The notes: generated from the sequence alone by a model not told the origin. DNA of 64,000 nt from Rheinheimera pacifica (GCF_024809855.1 NZ_JANUEM010000016.1:39924-103923), one strand, 5' to 3'. Shown: positions 9,341 to 17,763, counted from the first letter of the stretch. Program-made: numbers and translations.

Positions 9341-10527
9341 TAGCGAACCTTACCTGCATGTATCTGAATATATCGTTGTACCTGCGCTGCTTTTTTATGG
9401 TTACCCATCATCCATAATTGCTGCCTGTAAGTTTCGATGCCGAGATAAGGCAACGTATGTGGGCTTACACCTGGGCCTGAGTTTGGTCCAAATACCAGAC
9501 CGCAGAATTTTAAGCTGCGACATAAACTGCTGGGCGATAAATTGTTGCCTCCAGCCAAGTTGGGCACCAAATCAAATGGGTTATTTCTTACGTCAGTAAT
9601 TTTCATTCCAAGGCCTGTGGCGATATTTATCAGACGTTCCACATTTGCTCCGCTGCCATGCACTGCCAACTGTTGCAAACCTAAACGGCCACCATAATGC
9701 GCCCGGTAGTGCACCAGTGCAGCATTAAAAATAATTGCGCCCTGACTATGAGCAACCCATTTTACCGCTTTGCCTTGCTGCTGTGCTTGCGCCAATACTG
9801 CAGCTAAATGTTGCGCATTATGGGATTTAGTGCGGCTAAGTTTATCAAATAAGCACTCTGTCAGGTCTAACATACCGCCATCAGTGGGGTTATGAAACAA
9901 CGTATAGGCAGATATCGTATCCGAGCTATAAGCCGCCTGGGCATGTACGCCCATTAGCCACGCTGCTTTATTAAGGTTATTTTGCATGCCATTTACTGCT
10001 GCATGTTCAGTGCGAACTTGATTTGTTGGCGCGAACTTTGGAGCAGATAAAACTAATCCTCTAATTTCATCATGATTTTTAGCGCTATCATAGTGTTGAT
10101 CGGCATCTCTACCCACATGATAGAGCATAGTGCGTTCAGCTGCGGAGTTTACATTTTCTCCGGTTAATGTTTTGTCGAAAAATATTTCATCAATCACAAC
10201 CTGGCCATTGGCCGCCGTGCGGTATTCAATTAAATAATGGTAACTACGAAACGGATATCGGGTGCGGTAGATACGCCGGAACGGGTTTAAACTGTGCTTG
10301 GTAGAGTAGGTTGTGCTGGGGTAGCGGGTAACGTATTCAATCTCTTTCATGACCTGCTGCTGGTCATAATCGTTCAGGCTGGCCAGCATCAACAGTGCCT
10401 GATGAGTCAGCTGCCACTTGTTGACAAAATATTGAGCGGGTAACCGAATACCGTGCTCCTGCGCCAGGTTTTTATCCAAACCGGTGTAATTAAAAGCCTG
10501 TGTTTTTCCAGTATGTATCCAGCTCAT
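9340..10527 (-). CDS. Alpha/beta-hydrolase-like protein, first gene of a three-gene operon
   Basis: 395 residues, no signal peptide. The strongest motif is WVAHSQGAIIF at about 257-267, a nucleophile elbow (AHSQG, Ser261) as in lipases and phospholipase-type effectors. Residues about 35-120, with an RRIYRTRYPFRSYHYLIEY stretch followed by DEIFFD, have the look of a ParE/RelE-like fold, but this is by eye only. GGGAGG precedes the ATG. It forms a tightly packed operon with the two paralogues downstream. A toxin/effector with companion immunity proteins is one reading; an ordinary intracellular esterase is the other. No secretion signal or VgrG/PAAR gene is near. Confidence 0.7.
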   Translation of the reverse strand: MSWIHTGKTQAFNYTGLDKNLAQEHGIRLPAQYFVNKWQLTHQALLMLASLNDYDQQQVMKEIEYVTRYPSTTYSTKHSLNPFRRIYRTRYPFRSYHYLIEYRTAANGQVVIDEIFFDKTLTGENVNSAAERTMLYHVGRDADQHYDSAKNHDEIRGLVLSAPKFAPTNQVRTEHAAVNGMQNNLNKAAWLMGVHAQAAYSSDTISAYTLFHNPTDGGMLDLTECLFDKLSRTKSHNAQHLAAVLAQAQQQGKAVKWVAHSQGAIIFNAALVHYRAHYGGRLGLQQLAVHGSGANVERLINIATGLGMKITDVRNNPFDLVPNLAGGNNLSPSSLCRSLKFCGLVFGPNSGPGVSPHTLPYLGIETYRQQLWMMGNHKKAAQVQRYIQIHAGKVR

Positions 10528-10645
10528 TTCTAACCTCCCTGTATCTATTTAACTTGCGCAGCATACATAACTTCTTTTTGTAACTCAATATTCACAAATT
10601 AATTTCATTTAAAATGCACTTGCTTAAGTTCGACAAACTGAGGCA

Positions 10646-10808
10646 TCTCAGGATATCAACAAACGTATTCAGGATATTTAGCAAGACTCTGCCAACGCCC
10701 TGCAATCTATGGCACAAAGCAAAATCGACCGAGCTTTCAGTCGTCAGCCAGCAACTACGGAAAGTGCCCTGTGATATGAAAAAATCGCTTAATGGTTTTA
10801 AACTCTAA
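10646..10808 (+). pseudogene. Decayed duplicate of the chemoreceptor 3' end
   Basis: The sequence matches the 3' end of the mcp gene at 7208-7568: CAGGATATCAACAAACGTAT is shared exactly, then a TTTAGCA variant brings in a stop codon, and the copy jumps from mcp position about 7289 to about 7484 at a shared AGCAAA, deleting some 195 bases. It ends in the same frame-closing GTTTTAAACT(C/G)TAA. It cannot encode a receptor. It marks an old duplication or recombination of the mcp end. Confidence 0.85.
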
Positions 10809-10823
10809 ACCGTTATGTGTAAG

Positions 10824-10874
10824 TACAGAAACACGAAGCTCTGCAAAAGCGTGGCTTCGTTTTGAGGAATTTAA
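10824..10874. repeat. Degenerate copy of the terminator beside tRNA-Pro
   Basis: ACAGAAACACGAAGC... to ...GGCTTCGTTTTGAGGAATTTAATGG repeats, with changes, the block 15518-15564, including its hairpin, although the loop is AAAA here and TTTT there and the stem has decayed. It leads straight into the tRNA-Pro relic. Confidence 0.75.
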
Positions 10875-10931
10875 TGGTCGTTACGATAAGATTTGAATCT
10901 CCGATCTCTGACACCCGATGAGAAGCTACTG
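10875..10931 (-). pseudogene. tRNA-Pro relic (3' portion)
   Basis: Compared with the intact tRNA-Pro at 15565-15641, this stretch keeps the CCA complement, acceptor strand (GTTACG for GGTACG), T-arm (GATTTGAATC for GATTCGAACC) and a mutated anticodon arm up to about 10931. The 5' half of the tRNA is absent. Together with the preceding terminator copy it forms one end of a roughly 4.7-kb segment whose other end is the intact tRNA, as expected for an attachment-site repeat or a segmental duplication. Confidence 0.75.
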
Positions 10932-11020
10932 TAAAGAAATTTTATAATTTAAAAACAATTGGTTGAGTTGGCAGTTTGTGCTTTTGTCCTACAAAATTAC
11001 CACTTTGTCGTCAAAATGCA

Positions 11021-11076
11021 AACTATGCAAATCAACAAGTTAGCGTTATGCTACTACTGTATATTGGGGTAAGGAA
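11021..11076 (+). repeat. Cassette-boundary-like repeat before the HNH gene
   Basis: GCAAATCAACAAGTTAGCG followed by TTATGCTAC recurs at 11953-11977 before the next gene (GCAAATCAATGTGTTAGCG, then TTATGCTAT). GCGTTATGC resembles the core end of integron attC sites. In both places the gene start follows some 40-45 bases later. The repeat itself is visible; the integron reading is inference. Confidence 0.5.
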
Positions 11077-11087
11077 TCTATCAGGTC

Positions 11088-11798
11088 ATGAAGCTTAAAC
11101 ATACAAATACAGTATGTCCGTATTGCCGCCAGATCATGAATAGGATCCCAGATCATCCCTTAAGTCGTTCACGCGAACATTTAGTGCCAAATACTCTTTT
11201 GCAAAAAACCAGGACGAATGGAGATTTTGAATTTTGGGCATGTAAAGGCTGCAACTCAGATAAATCAAACTTGGACTTTATTTTGGGAACTGTTGCTAAA
11301 AGCCAGTCTGAATGCGTTGACTTGGCGGTTAATGCATTTATCAAAGCTGTTGATTACAGGGGTAGTCAAGAAAGGTTCTTAGATATGATCCGGTCAGGAA
11401 AAAAAATGCCTGACGGCTCTATAGCACTAAAAATACCGGTTAGTGGTTTGGAAATGGCTAAGTACTGCACTTATCTCGGGCAGGGCGCCTATTTCCTGAA
11501 GAATGGCATACCAATGTCTAAGAGTATGCACATTGTATTATTTGAGGTATTCAACAGCCATGTTGCAAAAGAGCTTGAACATAGATATCGACAACAGTGG
11601 GGTACAAATGCGTATCGTGATTTAGAGCAGAATTCATATACCCGAGTGTTTGCACCTGGTGAAGCAATCATGTGGATGCGCAACGGTCAGGTAATGTTTG
11701 TCTTCCATGACAGATTCGTATTGATATTGAGAATTGTCAGACGAACAAAAGCAAATTTAATTAAGCTTGACCAATGCTCTTACGAATTTTATAGATAG
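11088..11798 (+). CDS. HNH-type zinc-finger protein, possible nuclease
   Basis: 236 residues. The N-terminus has CPYC (C10, C13), then SREHLVPN (E30-H31) and ACKGCNSDKSNLDF (C52, C55, N56), an arrangement seen in HNH endonuclease-like domains with a structural zinc. The rest (about 70-236) has no recognisable motif. AAGGA sits 12 bases before the ATG. The gene is AT-rich compared with the core genome, lies between cassette-like repeats, and has no methylase or restriction partner. A role in defence or in mobile-element biology is possible but unproven. Confidence 0.7.
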   Translation: MKLKHTNTVCPYCRQIMNRIPDHPLSRSREHLVPNTLLQKTRTNGDFEFWACKGCNSDKSNLDFILGTVAKSQSECVDLAVNAFIKAVDYRGSQERFLDMIRSGKKMPDGSIALKIPVSGLEMAKYCTYLGQGAYFLKNGIPMSKSMHIVLFEVFNSHVAKELEHRYRQQWGTNAYRDLEQNSYTRVFAPGEAIMWMRNGQVMFVFHDRFVLILRIVRRTKANLIKLDQCSYEFYR

Positions 11799-11977
11799 CA
11801 CTCAACTCAAACCATTTACTCATCATATAGCCAGCTTCGCCGCAAGTACTTCCATCCTCTGCACATGGCCTTCCGGGTATATTTTCGTTGACTTATTAAC
11901 GGTGTGTACAGCTAGGAAAAGTACAGATTTGAAATACAAATTCAAGATTTGCAAATCAATGTGTTAGCGTTATGCTA
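11797..11977 (+). repeat. Cassette-type intergenic sequence with attC-like ends
   Basis: It begins at the HNH gene stop with AGCACTCAACTC and ends with GTGTTAGCGTTATGCT, which are imperfect inverted complements. Its middle part (11862-11908, CACATGGCC...GGTGTGT) is repeated at 14123-14170 after the next gene. At about 180 bases it is long for an attC site, so the assignment is tentative. Confidence 0.4.
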
Positions 11978-12006
11978 TCGCCATATATTATGGCGAGGGA
12001 TGACGC

Positions 12007-12768
12007 ATGCTTTACCAGTTTTTTGTCGACGCTAATGGTAGTAACAAACGAGCATCATCTATAGCCATGATCATGTTATTTGCGACCGGATTTATTCCAA
12101 TATATCTTGGATTGAAGGTGACAGATTTAGACATAGATATAAGTTGGTTTGGTAAGATTGTGGTCAGCCATCCCGATAAAATTGTAATGATATACTTGGT
12201 TTCATCAGTTTTTTCTGTTCTCCGATTTTATCTTCATAACAAAAAAGAATACCTATATGTTAAAACAAGCTGCCTCCGTTACTTTTTCAGAACTTCGGCT
12301 GGATTTGGTTTTATCAGACAGTATGTACTAAACAAGGATGCGTCTTTTTTCATTGGTCCTATAGAGAATAAAGATGATGATTTTTCGTTTACTATCAGTG
12401 GTTACTGCAATAGTACTGACAATAGTCCATCTGAGAAGTTTGAAACATCGGTAGGGCCAAGGGGTGGGGTGATACATAAGTTAGAAATCGAGCATGTAAA
12501 CAAAGAAAATATCAATATAAATTATCTAAGGCACGCAACTGAGTGGGGAGTGGTCGTTCAGAGGTTTGAAGAAGGCCAAACTTCTATTGTGCGAACTGTT
12601 TGGGCTTCACCTAAAAGTTTGCGGCTCAAAGCCATTATGACACTTGGCAGCTTTTGTGCGTTTCCTAAACAGCTGATGATGGATCTAACTGTTTTGGATT
12701 TTTTAGTACCCGTTCTACTAAACTTAGGCCTCTGTTATTTTATACTGTTTAATATGATATTTTTATAG
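12007..12768 (+). CDS. Membrane protein of unknown function
   Basis: 253 residues. Two membrane helices at the N-terminus (about 20-37 and 57-77), a soluble central domain (about 80-215) and a hydrophobic C-terminal helix (about 228-250). GAGGGA lies 6 bases before the ATG. AT-rich, with repeats on both sides; probably acquired. I do not recognise a family. Confidence 0.65.
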   Translation: MLYQFFVDANGSNKRASSIAMIMLFATGFIPIYLGLKVTDLDIDISWFGKIVVSHPDKIVMIYLVSSVFSVLRFYLHNKKEYLYVKTSCLRYFFRTSAGFGFIRQYVLNKDASFFIGPIENKDDDFSFTISGYCNSTDNSPSEKFETSVGPRGGVIHKLEIEHVNKENININYLRHATEWGVVVQRFEEGQTSIVRTVWASPKSLRLKAIMTLGSFCAFPKQLMMDLTVLDFLVPVLLNLGLCYFILFNMIFL

Positions 12769-12832
12769 CCAGTACCGCGGCTGGAACTTCAACTGAATCG
12801 TACCGGTAAATTCGGAGGCGGATTTGTTTGAG

Positions 12833-13777
12833 TCATGCTGCCGTATCTTGCTTTAATTGTCGATAATAGTTTTCCTCATATTCAGCTGGCGGGATATCGC
12901 CAATCGAGCTCAGTAATCTGCTATTGTTAAACCAGTCTACCCAATCCAGCGTTGCAAGCTCAACCTGCTCCAACCCTCGCCAAGGGCCGTCTTTATAAAT
13001 GACCTCGGCTTTGTACAGGCCGTTAATTGTCTCTGCTAATGCATTGTCATACGAGTCCCCAACACTGCCGACAGACGCGGTAAAGCCTACTTCTGATAAT
13101 CGCTCTGAGTATCGTATCGAGACATACTGGCTTCCTCTGTCGCTGTGATGAATGACGCCTTTCGGCTTGCCCCTGGCCCATAAAGCCTGCTCCAGTGCAT
13201 CCAGAATTAACGGCGTCTGCATCGACTTCATTACCCTCCAGCCTACAACTTTACGGGAGAACACATCGGTGACGAAGGCGACGTAAACGAAGCCTGACCA
13301 AGTGGCTACATAGGTAATATCCGCCACCCAAAGCTGGTTTGGCCGACTTACAGTAAACTCCCGGTTCACCAGATCCAGTGGTGTTGCAGCACTCTCATCA
13401 GGGAGCGTCGTGACACAACGACGCCCTCGTCGCACACCCTGTATCCCAAGAATGCTCATCAGTCTGGCAACGGTACAGCGAGCCACCGTAAAGTCCTCAC
13501 GCCTCAGTTGCTTCCAGACCTTCCTGATACCATAGCATTGCCGATTGTCCTGCCATACACGCAGAATCTCTGGCTTTAACGCCTCATCCTGATGATAACG
13601 CTGACAGCGCAGCTGTGGCCGGGCTGCAAGTGACTTGCACCGAAAATACGTTGATGGCGCGATTTGCAGCACACGGCAAATCGGCTCGACACCATGCAAC
13701 GCTCGGTGCGAATCAATGAACTGGATTATTTCTTCGGTTTGCGCAGGACGGCCTGCCCGTCGGCTCCGCTTGGGCAA
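12833..13777 (-). CDS. IS3-family transposase OrfB (DDE integrase core)
   Basis: About 314 residues when read from a TTG within the T-run; normally made as an OrfAB fusion by frameshifting. The DDE triad is visible: WVADITY (first Asp), HHSDRGSQY (second Asp) and [14 protein letters not shown] (Glu). The N-terminal helical region ([11 protein letters not shown]) is also typical. Intact in sequence. Its frame is +1 relative to orfA, not the -1 expected for this family; see findings. Confidence 0.9.
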   Translation of the reverse strand: MPKRSRRAGRPAQTEEIIQFIDSHRALHGVEPICRVLQIAPSTYFRCKSLAARPQLRCQRYHQDEALKPEILRVWQDNRQCYGIRKVWKQLRREDFTVARCTVARLMSILGIQGVRRGRRCVTTLPDESAATPLDLVNREFTVSRPNQLWVADITYVATWSGFVYVAFVTDVFSRKVVGWRVMKSMQTPLILDALEQALWARGKPKGVIHHSDRGSQYVSIRYSERLSEVGFTASVGSVGDSYDNALAETINGLYKAEVIYKDGPWRGLEQVELATLDWVDWFNNSRLLSSIGDIPPAEYEENYYRQLKQDTAA

Positions 13778-14063
13778 AAAACGCCGCAGCTTTCTTCAGG
13801 ATCTCGTTGGCCTGCTTAAGCTCTTTGTTTTCTCGCTCAAGTTGTTTGATCTTGGCTGCGGCATCGGTAGTAATACCTGGCCTTTTGCCTGAGTCCACCT
13901 CGATTCGATTAACCCAAGCCCTTAACGTCTCAGGTGTACAACCAATTTTTGATGAAATAGACACCAGCGCCGCCCATCTCGATGGGTGATCATGCTCTGA
14001 GGTTAAAACCATACGAACTGCGCGTTCGCGTACTTCTGCGGAATAAGTTGTTCTTTTGTTCAT
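13713..14063 (-). CDS. IS3-family OrfA (DNA-binding leucine-zipper part)
   Basis: 116 residues. Helix-turn-helix ([22 protein letters not shown], read as residues about 30-51) and a leucine-zipper coiled coil ([19 protein letters not shown]) followed by AAAFFAQAE, as in IS629-like elements. The T-run TTTTTTG on the coding strand lies where the frameshift to orfB should occur. The C-terminal tail past AQAE is not family-like, which may point to an indel there. Confidence 0.88.
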   Translation of the reverse strand: MNKRTTYSAEVRERAVRMVLTSEHDHPSRWAALVSISSKIGCTPETLRAWVNRIEVDSGKRPGITTDAAAKIKQLERENKELKQANEILKKAAAFFAQAEPTGRPSCANRRNNPVH

Positions 14064-14113
14064 GGACTAATTCTCTCAAGAAAATTAGCCTCCGACAAAC
14101 CCGGTATGATTCA

Positions 14114-14290
14114 AACCCACTACACATGCCTTTTCTGGTATATCTTCGTTGACTTGGCATCGGTGTGCGTTGCCTATGCCTGCTGGTCTTTGCCGATGTC
14201 GGTGAGCAGGTGAATGGATAAGTGCGTACTTCGTGGAACATCGGCCTTCCTTCTGCTGCCAAGTTGTTGAGTACATTTAAACGTTAGCCT
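14114..14290 (+). repeat. Cassette-type intergenic sequence, right of the IS
   Basis: Contains the repeat shared with 11862-11908, an inner inverted pair (GTTGACTTGGCA near 14149 and TGCCAAGTTGTTG near 14256), a CCTGCT...AGCAGG hairpin, and ends ACGTTAGCC like the other boundary repeats (GTTAGCG). Together with 14064-14374 there is no convincing gene here. Confidence 0.45.
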
Positions 14291-14374
14291 GGGCTAAATG
14301 CAGTTCCCATTAACACTTACTTTGTAAATGAGCTATCGTTAATTGATTGCTTTTTATACAAAAAGGTTTATTGC

Positions 14375-15472
14375 ATGACAGCACCTCTAAATTTGATAAT
14401 CAAAGATCGTCAACGGCTACAAAATCCTTTTGCACATCTCGATGATGAAGGGGAATTTAGCGCCGATATGCCCAGCCAATTTGCTGCCACTAACATAAAT
14501 AAAGCTCAAGCTGATATTGCTGCGGCTAATGGAGGTCCTCGGCACCCGTATGAAGTGTTAGCCAATCAGATTGATGATGAAATTAAAGTGCCACCATCTT
14601 TAAATGCTTATCCGGGTATTCCTGCTACAACGTATGAAAGCAAAGAACTGCACGAAGGCTACAAAGGTAACCTGAACCGCTACGCAGTAGCGGCAAACCA
14701 GGAAGAAGATGAGTTTTTATCCGTTGGCGGTAATAACAAACAGAACTTACCTTTACCGCTGCTGCAATTTAATCAGCTTGTTACGGATAGCAAAGGCAAA
14801 ATTAGTTACAAGCATATCGAAGAGGCAGCACGAAAACTCGCTCATGCCATATGGTATCAGAAAGAAGCACTGTGGCCGGATGGTGTACCTGATGATCCGG
14901 CAGAGTTGCTGAACCCTGAAAAGGCGTTTGAACTGTTGGGCTATAAGGTATTTAAAAGAAGCTCATTGGGTGTGATTGAAGGTGATATTGATGTCGCTGG
15001 AATTATAGACAAAGATAATCGAACAGCAGAACTCTCTCTGTTAATGCCACCTGAAATTATGAATTTTACAGCTGCCCATGAGGTAGGGCATGCCATTATG
15101 CATCAGCAGTCTGGTTTACATCGTGACAGACCATTGGATGGCAGTGGCGCTGTACCCCGCGACCATATTGAGCTTGAAGCAGACAAGTTTGCAGTATATT
15201 TTTTAATGCCTGCCAAATTAGTAACCAGCCGCTTTAAGGCACGGTTCTCAGAGGACGTGTTGTTACGGGATAACCTGCAATATCTGCTTAATAGTAGTAA
15301 TGATAAGCGCATCGAAAAGGAGCTCTCGACCAAACGGGGGTTAGCGAGAGCTTTGGCAGGTTTGGATCGTATAAACGGTGAAGCAGTATTCTCGCTTGCT
15401 GAGCAGTTTAAGGTTTCCATAGGAGCAATGGCTATTCGGCTGGAAGAGTTGGACTTGATACCAGAATACTAA
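14375..15472 (+). CDS. ImmA/IrrE-family zinc metallopeptidase-like protein
   Basis: 365 residues. The metalloprotease motif HEVGH is at 235-239 (AAHEVGHAIMH), followed by the ELEADKFAVYFLMP segment that supplies the third zinc ligand in ImmA/IrrE proteins. The C-terminal region (about 335-365) has a SLAEQFKVSIGAMAIRLEEL helix pair. Relatives cleave or derepress phage or ICE repressors or act with a Xre regulator. Here no repressor gene is adjacent and there is a long N-terminal extension of about 130 residues without known motifs. It sits at the tRNA-Pro end of the accessory segment, which fits a mobile-element cargo or control gene. Confidence 0.82.
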   Translation: MTAPLNLIIKDRQRLQNPFAHLDDEGEFSADMPSQFAATNINKAQADIAAANGGPRHPYEVLANQIDDEIKVPPSLNAYPGIPATTYESKELHEGYKGNLNRYAVAANQEEDEFLSVGGNNKQNLPLPLLQFNQLVTDSKGKISYKHIEEAARKLAHAIWYQKEALWPDGVPDDPAELLNPEKAFELLGYKVFKRSSLGVIEGDIDVAGIIDKDNRTAELSLLMPPEIMNFTAAHEVGHAIMHQQSGLHRDRPLDGSGAVPRDHIELEADKFAVYFLMPAKLVTSRFKARFSEDVLLRDNLQYLLNSSNDKRIEKELSTKRGLARALAGLDRINGEAVFSLAEQFKVSIGAMAIRLEELDLIPEY

Positions 15473-15517
15473 ATTTGCGCTTAAGGCCGATAAACCGGCT
15501 TTAGATGTTGGCTACAG

Positions 15518-15564
15518 AAACAACAAAGCCCCGCTTTTGCGGGGCTTTGTTTTGGGGAATTTAA
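15518..15564 (+). terminator. Strong hairpin terminator between the peptidase gene and tRNA-Pro
   Basis: AACAAAGCCCCGC, TTTT loop, GCGGGGCTTTGTT, followed by TT on the + strand (15522-15552). It terminates the + strand gene and faces the 3' end of the - strand tRNA-Pro. A degraded copy is at 10824-10874. Confidence 0.85.
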
Positions 15565-15641
<77 letters not shown>

Positions 15642-15797
15642 ACGTAGCGCGTATCATAATGATTCCCCGCCAGAATGCAATGCTGTATCGCCTGACTGCA
15701 GCAATTTTCGCCAGTTTAACAATAGCCTGCTGAGCAATTAAGTAACCATTCAGTCTTTACTGCTATTAGTTAGGTTGCACTAACGGAGGGCAAATTA

Positions 15798-16772
15798 ATG
15801 AAACAGACAATACTGACAAGTGCAGTGCTGGCGTCGTTGACGTTACTGGCTGCGTGCGACAGCGACTCAGACGACGATGATATACAACCACAGATGACCC
15901 GCTTTAGTTTGGCAGTAAGCGATGCACCGGTAAATGGCGCTAAAGTCGTTATGTTGTGTTTTAGTGAAATTGAGTTAACCGGTAATGGCGTGGGCAATCA
16001 GAGTTTTACCGTGGGGGATGACGACGCGGCAGCAGAGGCGAATGATGAATGCCGTGATGCGCAGGGGACAATTATTCCTAATACGCGCGGGGTAGATTTA
16101 CTGCTGCTTGATGGCGCTAAGTCTGAAGCGCTTTTAACCGATGCTGATATTGAAGCCGGCAATTATGGCCAGCTACGGCTGGAAATTGCCTCCGGCAGTT
16201 ATGTCGAGTTGGAAGATGGCATGCGGGAGCCATTACAGGTGCCGTCAAATGAATTAAAGCTGGGCAGTTTAACACTGGTTGAAGGCGGCAATGCTAATTA
16301 CACACTGGAGTTTGATTTACGTAAGGCGCTGATTAACCCGCCAGGGCAAAATGGTTATTTCCTTAAACCAACCGGCTTGCGCTTGGTTAACAACACTGAG
16401 GTTGGCCATTTAACCGGCCAGGTAGCAGAAGGGTTGCTGATCAATAATAACTGCACAGTAGCCCCGGCTGATGCCTCTGTGCCGGTAGCGGCGGTGTATT
16501 TGTACCAGGGGGCTGATCGGCCACTGGATGAGTTAGCTGATAATGGCGGCGATAATACCTATCAGCCTTATGCCAGCACCAACGTATATTTTGATGGTGT
16601 AAGCGAGTACCACTACAGTATTGGCTTTATTCAGGCTGATAACTATACCGTAGCGCTAAGTTGTGACGTAGACGACAACCCGGAAGCGGCCGACGATATC
16701 GCCTTTTTACAGGCAAAAAATGTGGTGGTAAGCCCTACAGCAACACCGGTTGAAATAGACTTTATCGACTAA
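15798..16772 (+). CDS. DUF4382 lipoprotein
   Basis: 324 residues with a lipoprotein signal peptide (lipobox LAAC, Cys20), so anchored to a membrane facing the periplasm. A short acidic linker (DSDSDDDD) follows. Residues about 33-190 form the DUF4382 domain, with FSLAVSDAPV and GVDLLLLDG as landmarks; the C-terminal part (about 205-320) is beta-rich with two cysteines. The acidic tail and domain resemble carbohydrate- or calcium-handling surface proteins, but function is unknown. RBS GGAGGG precedes the ATG. Confidence 0.88.
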   Translation: MKQTILTSAVLASLTLLAACDSDSDDDDIQPQMTRFSLAVSDAPVNGAKVVMLCFSEIELTGNGVGNQSFTVGDDDAAAEANDECRDAQGTIIPNTRGVDLLLLDGAKSEALLTDADIEAGNYGQLRLEIASGSYVELEDGMREPLQVPSNELKLGSLTLVEGGNANYTLEFDLRKALINPPGQNGYFLKPTGLRLVNNTEVGHLTGQVAEGLLINNNCTVAPADASVPVAAVYLYQGADRPLDELADNGGDNTYQPYASTNVYFDGVSEYHYSIGFIQADNYTVALSCDVDDNPEAADDIAFLQAKNVVVSPTATPVEIDFID

Positions 16773-16875
16773 GCAGCTTATCAGCGTAATGAATGGCCGC
16801 TATTGCTGCGGCCAGCTATCACGTTTTACGCTTTTTTGTTAATATAGCCGTCTTTACGTCTTCGGGTGTGTCGCT

Positions 16876-17748
16876 GTGCTGTGGATCCCTTTTACCTTGC
16901 TGGCTGCATTTATGCAGGCCTGGCGCAATGCGTTTCAAAAACAACTTAGCAAAGATGTTAGCGTAGCCGGTGTTACGCTGGCGCGGTTTATCTGGGCATC
17001 GCCTTTAGCGGCGCTTTATTTGTATGTGTTATACCAGTGGCAACCAGCAGCTATGCCGGTGTTTAGCGGCCATTTTGCCGGTTTTATTATTGCCGCCTCT
17101 CTGGCACAAATACTGGCTACGGCACTAATGGTAAAGCTGTTTAAGTTACGAAACTACGCTATAGGTGCCGGCCTGGCAAAAAGTGAAGCCGTGTTGGCGG
17201 CGGTGCTGGGCGTAGTGTTTTTTAGTGAGTCGTTAACCTTACTCGGCTGGTTTGGTGTTGCTTTAGGAGGCTTCGCGGTATTTTTACTCAGTGGTGCCAG
17301 TTTGCGCCAGTTATCCGTGTCGGTGCTGTTGCTGGGCCTTGGCAGCGGTTTAGCCTTTGCACTGACATCCTTATGGGTGCGGCAGGCCAGTTTAGTTATG
17401 GGTTTACCGTTTCCATACGGTGCAGCCTGGGTATTATTGCTGGTTATTATGCTGCAAACGCTGTTATTGCTGCTGTGGTTAACGTTGAAAGACAGGCCGA
17501 CATTAACGGCTTTATGGCAGCGGCCTAAACTTACCTTACTGATCAGCCTGTGCAGCTGCATTGGCTCCGTTGGCTGGTTTACCGCCATGAGCCTGGAGTC
17601 GGTGGCGCTGGTAAAAACACTGGGGCAGGTTGAAGTGCTGTTTATGTTACTGATTTCGGCTTTTGTATTTAAAGAAAAACTGCAAAAAGCTGACCACTGG
17701 GGGCTGGCGCTGATAGTAGTGGCCGCTATTGCGGTAATGTGGGCCTGA
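16876..17748 (+). CDS. EamA/DMT-superfamily transporter
   Basis: 290 residues, about ten membrane helices in two repeated EamA units (about 1-140 and 150-290). Starts at GTG. Such proteins export metabolites or amino acids; the substrate cannot be inferred. Followed by a perfect hairpin shared with the convergent peptidase gene. Confidence 0.88.
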   Translation: MLWIPFTLLAAFMQAWRNAFQKQLSKDVSVAGVTLARFIWASPLAALYLYVLYQWQPAAMPVFSGHFAGFIIAASLAQILATALMVKLFKLRNYAIGAGLAKSEAVLAAVLGVVFFSESLTLLGWFGVALGGFAVFLLSGASLRQLSVSVLLLGLGSGLAFALTSLWVRQASLVMGLPFPYGAAWVLLLVIMLQTLLLLLWLTLKDRPTLTALWQRPKLTLLISLCSCIGSVGWFTAMSLESVALVKTLGQVEVLFMLLISAFVFKEKLQKADHWGLALIVVAAIAVMWA

Positions 17749-17763
17749 GGCTGGCGCCTCAGG
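17744..17763. terminator. Hairpin between convergent eamA-type and peptidase genes
   Basis: CCTGAGGC, TGGC loop, GCCTCAGG, a perfect 8-bp stem overlapping the transporter stop codon. A short T-run (CTTTTATT) follows on the + strand. Confidence 0.7.

Larger units (their letters stand above)
12794..14113 (-). mobile_element. Complete IS3-family element (IS51-type subgroup), 1320 bp
   Basis: Imperfect terminal inverted repeats begin TGAATC(G/A)TACCGG and share TCGGAGGC, ATTT and TTGAG in register over about 40 bases. Outside the ends there is a 3-bp direct repeat AAC (12791-12793 and 14114-14116), the target duplication. It carries orfA and orfB on the - strand. It has landed in the cassette-type repeat following the membrane-protein gene: the sequence on its right continues the repeat seen after the HNH gene. 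Confidence 0.93.

Noticed and set aside
17154..17588. 144-codon open frame on the - strand
   Set aside because: Antisense to the first EamA transporter; composition is that of reversed hydrophobic codons.
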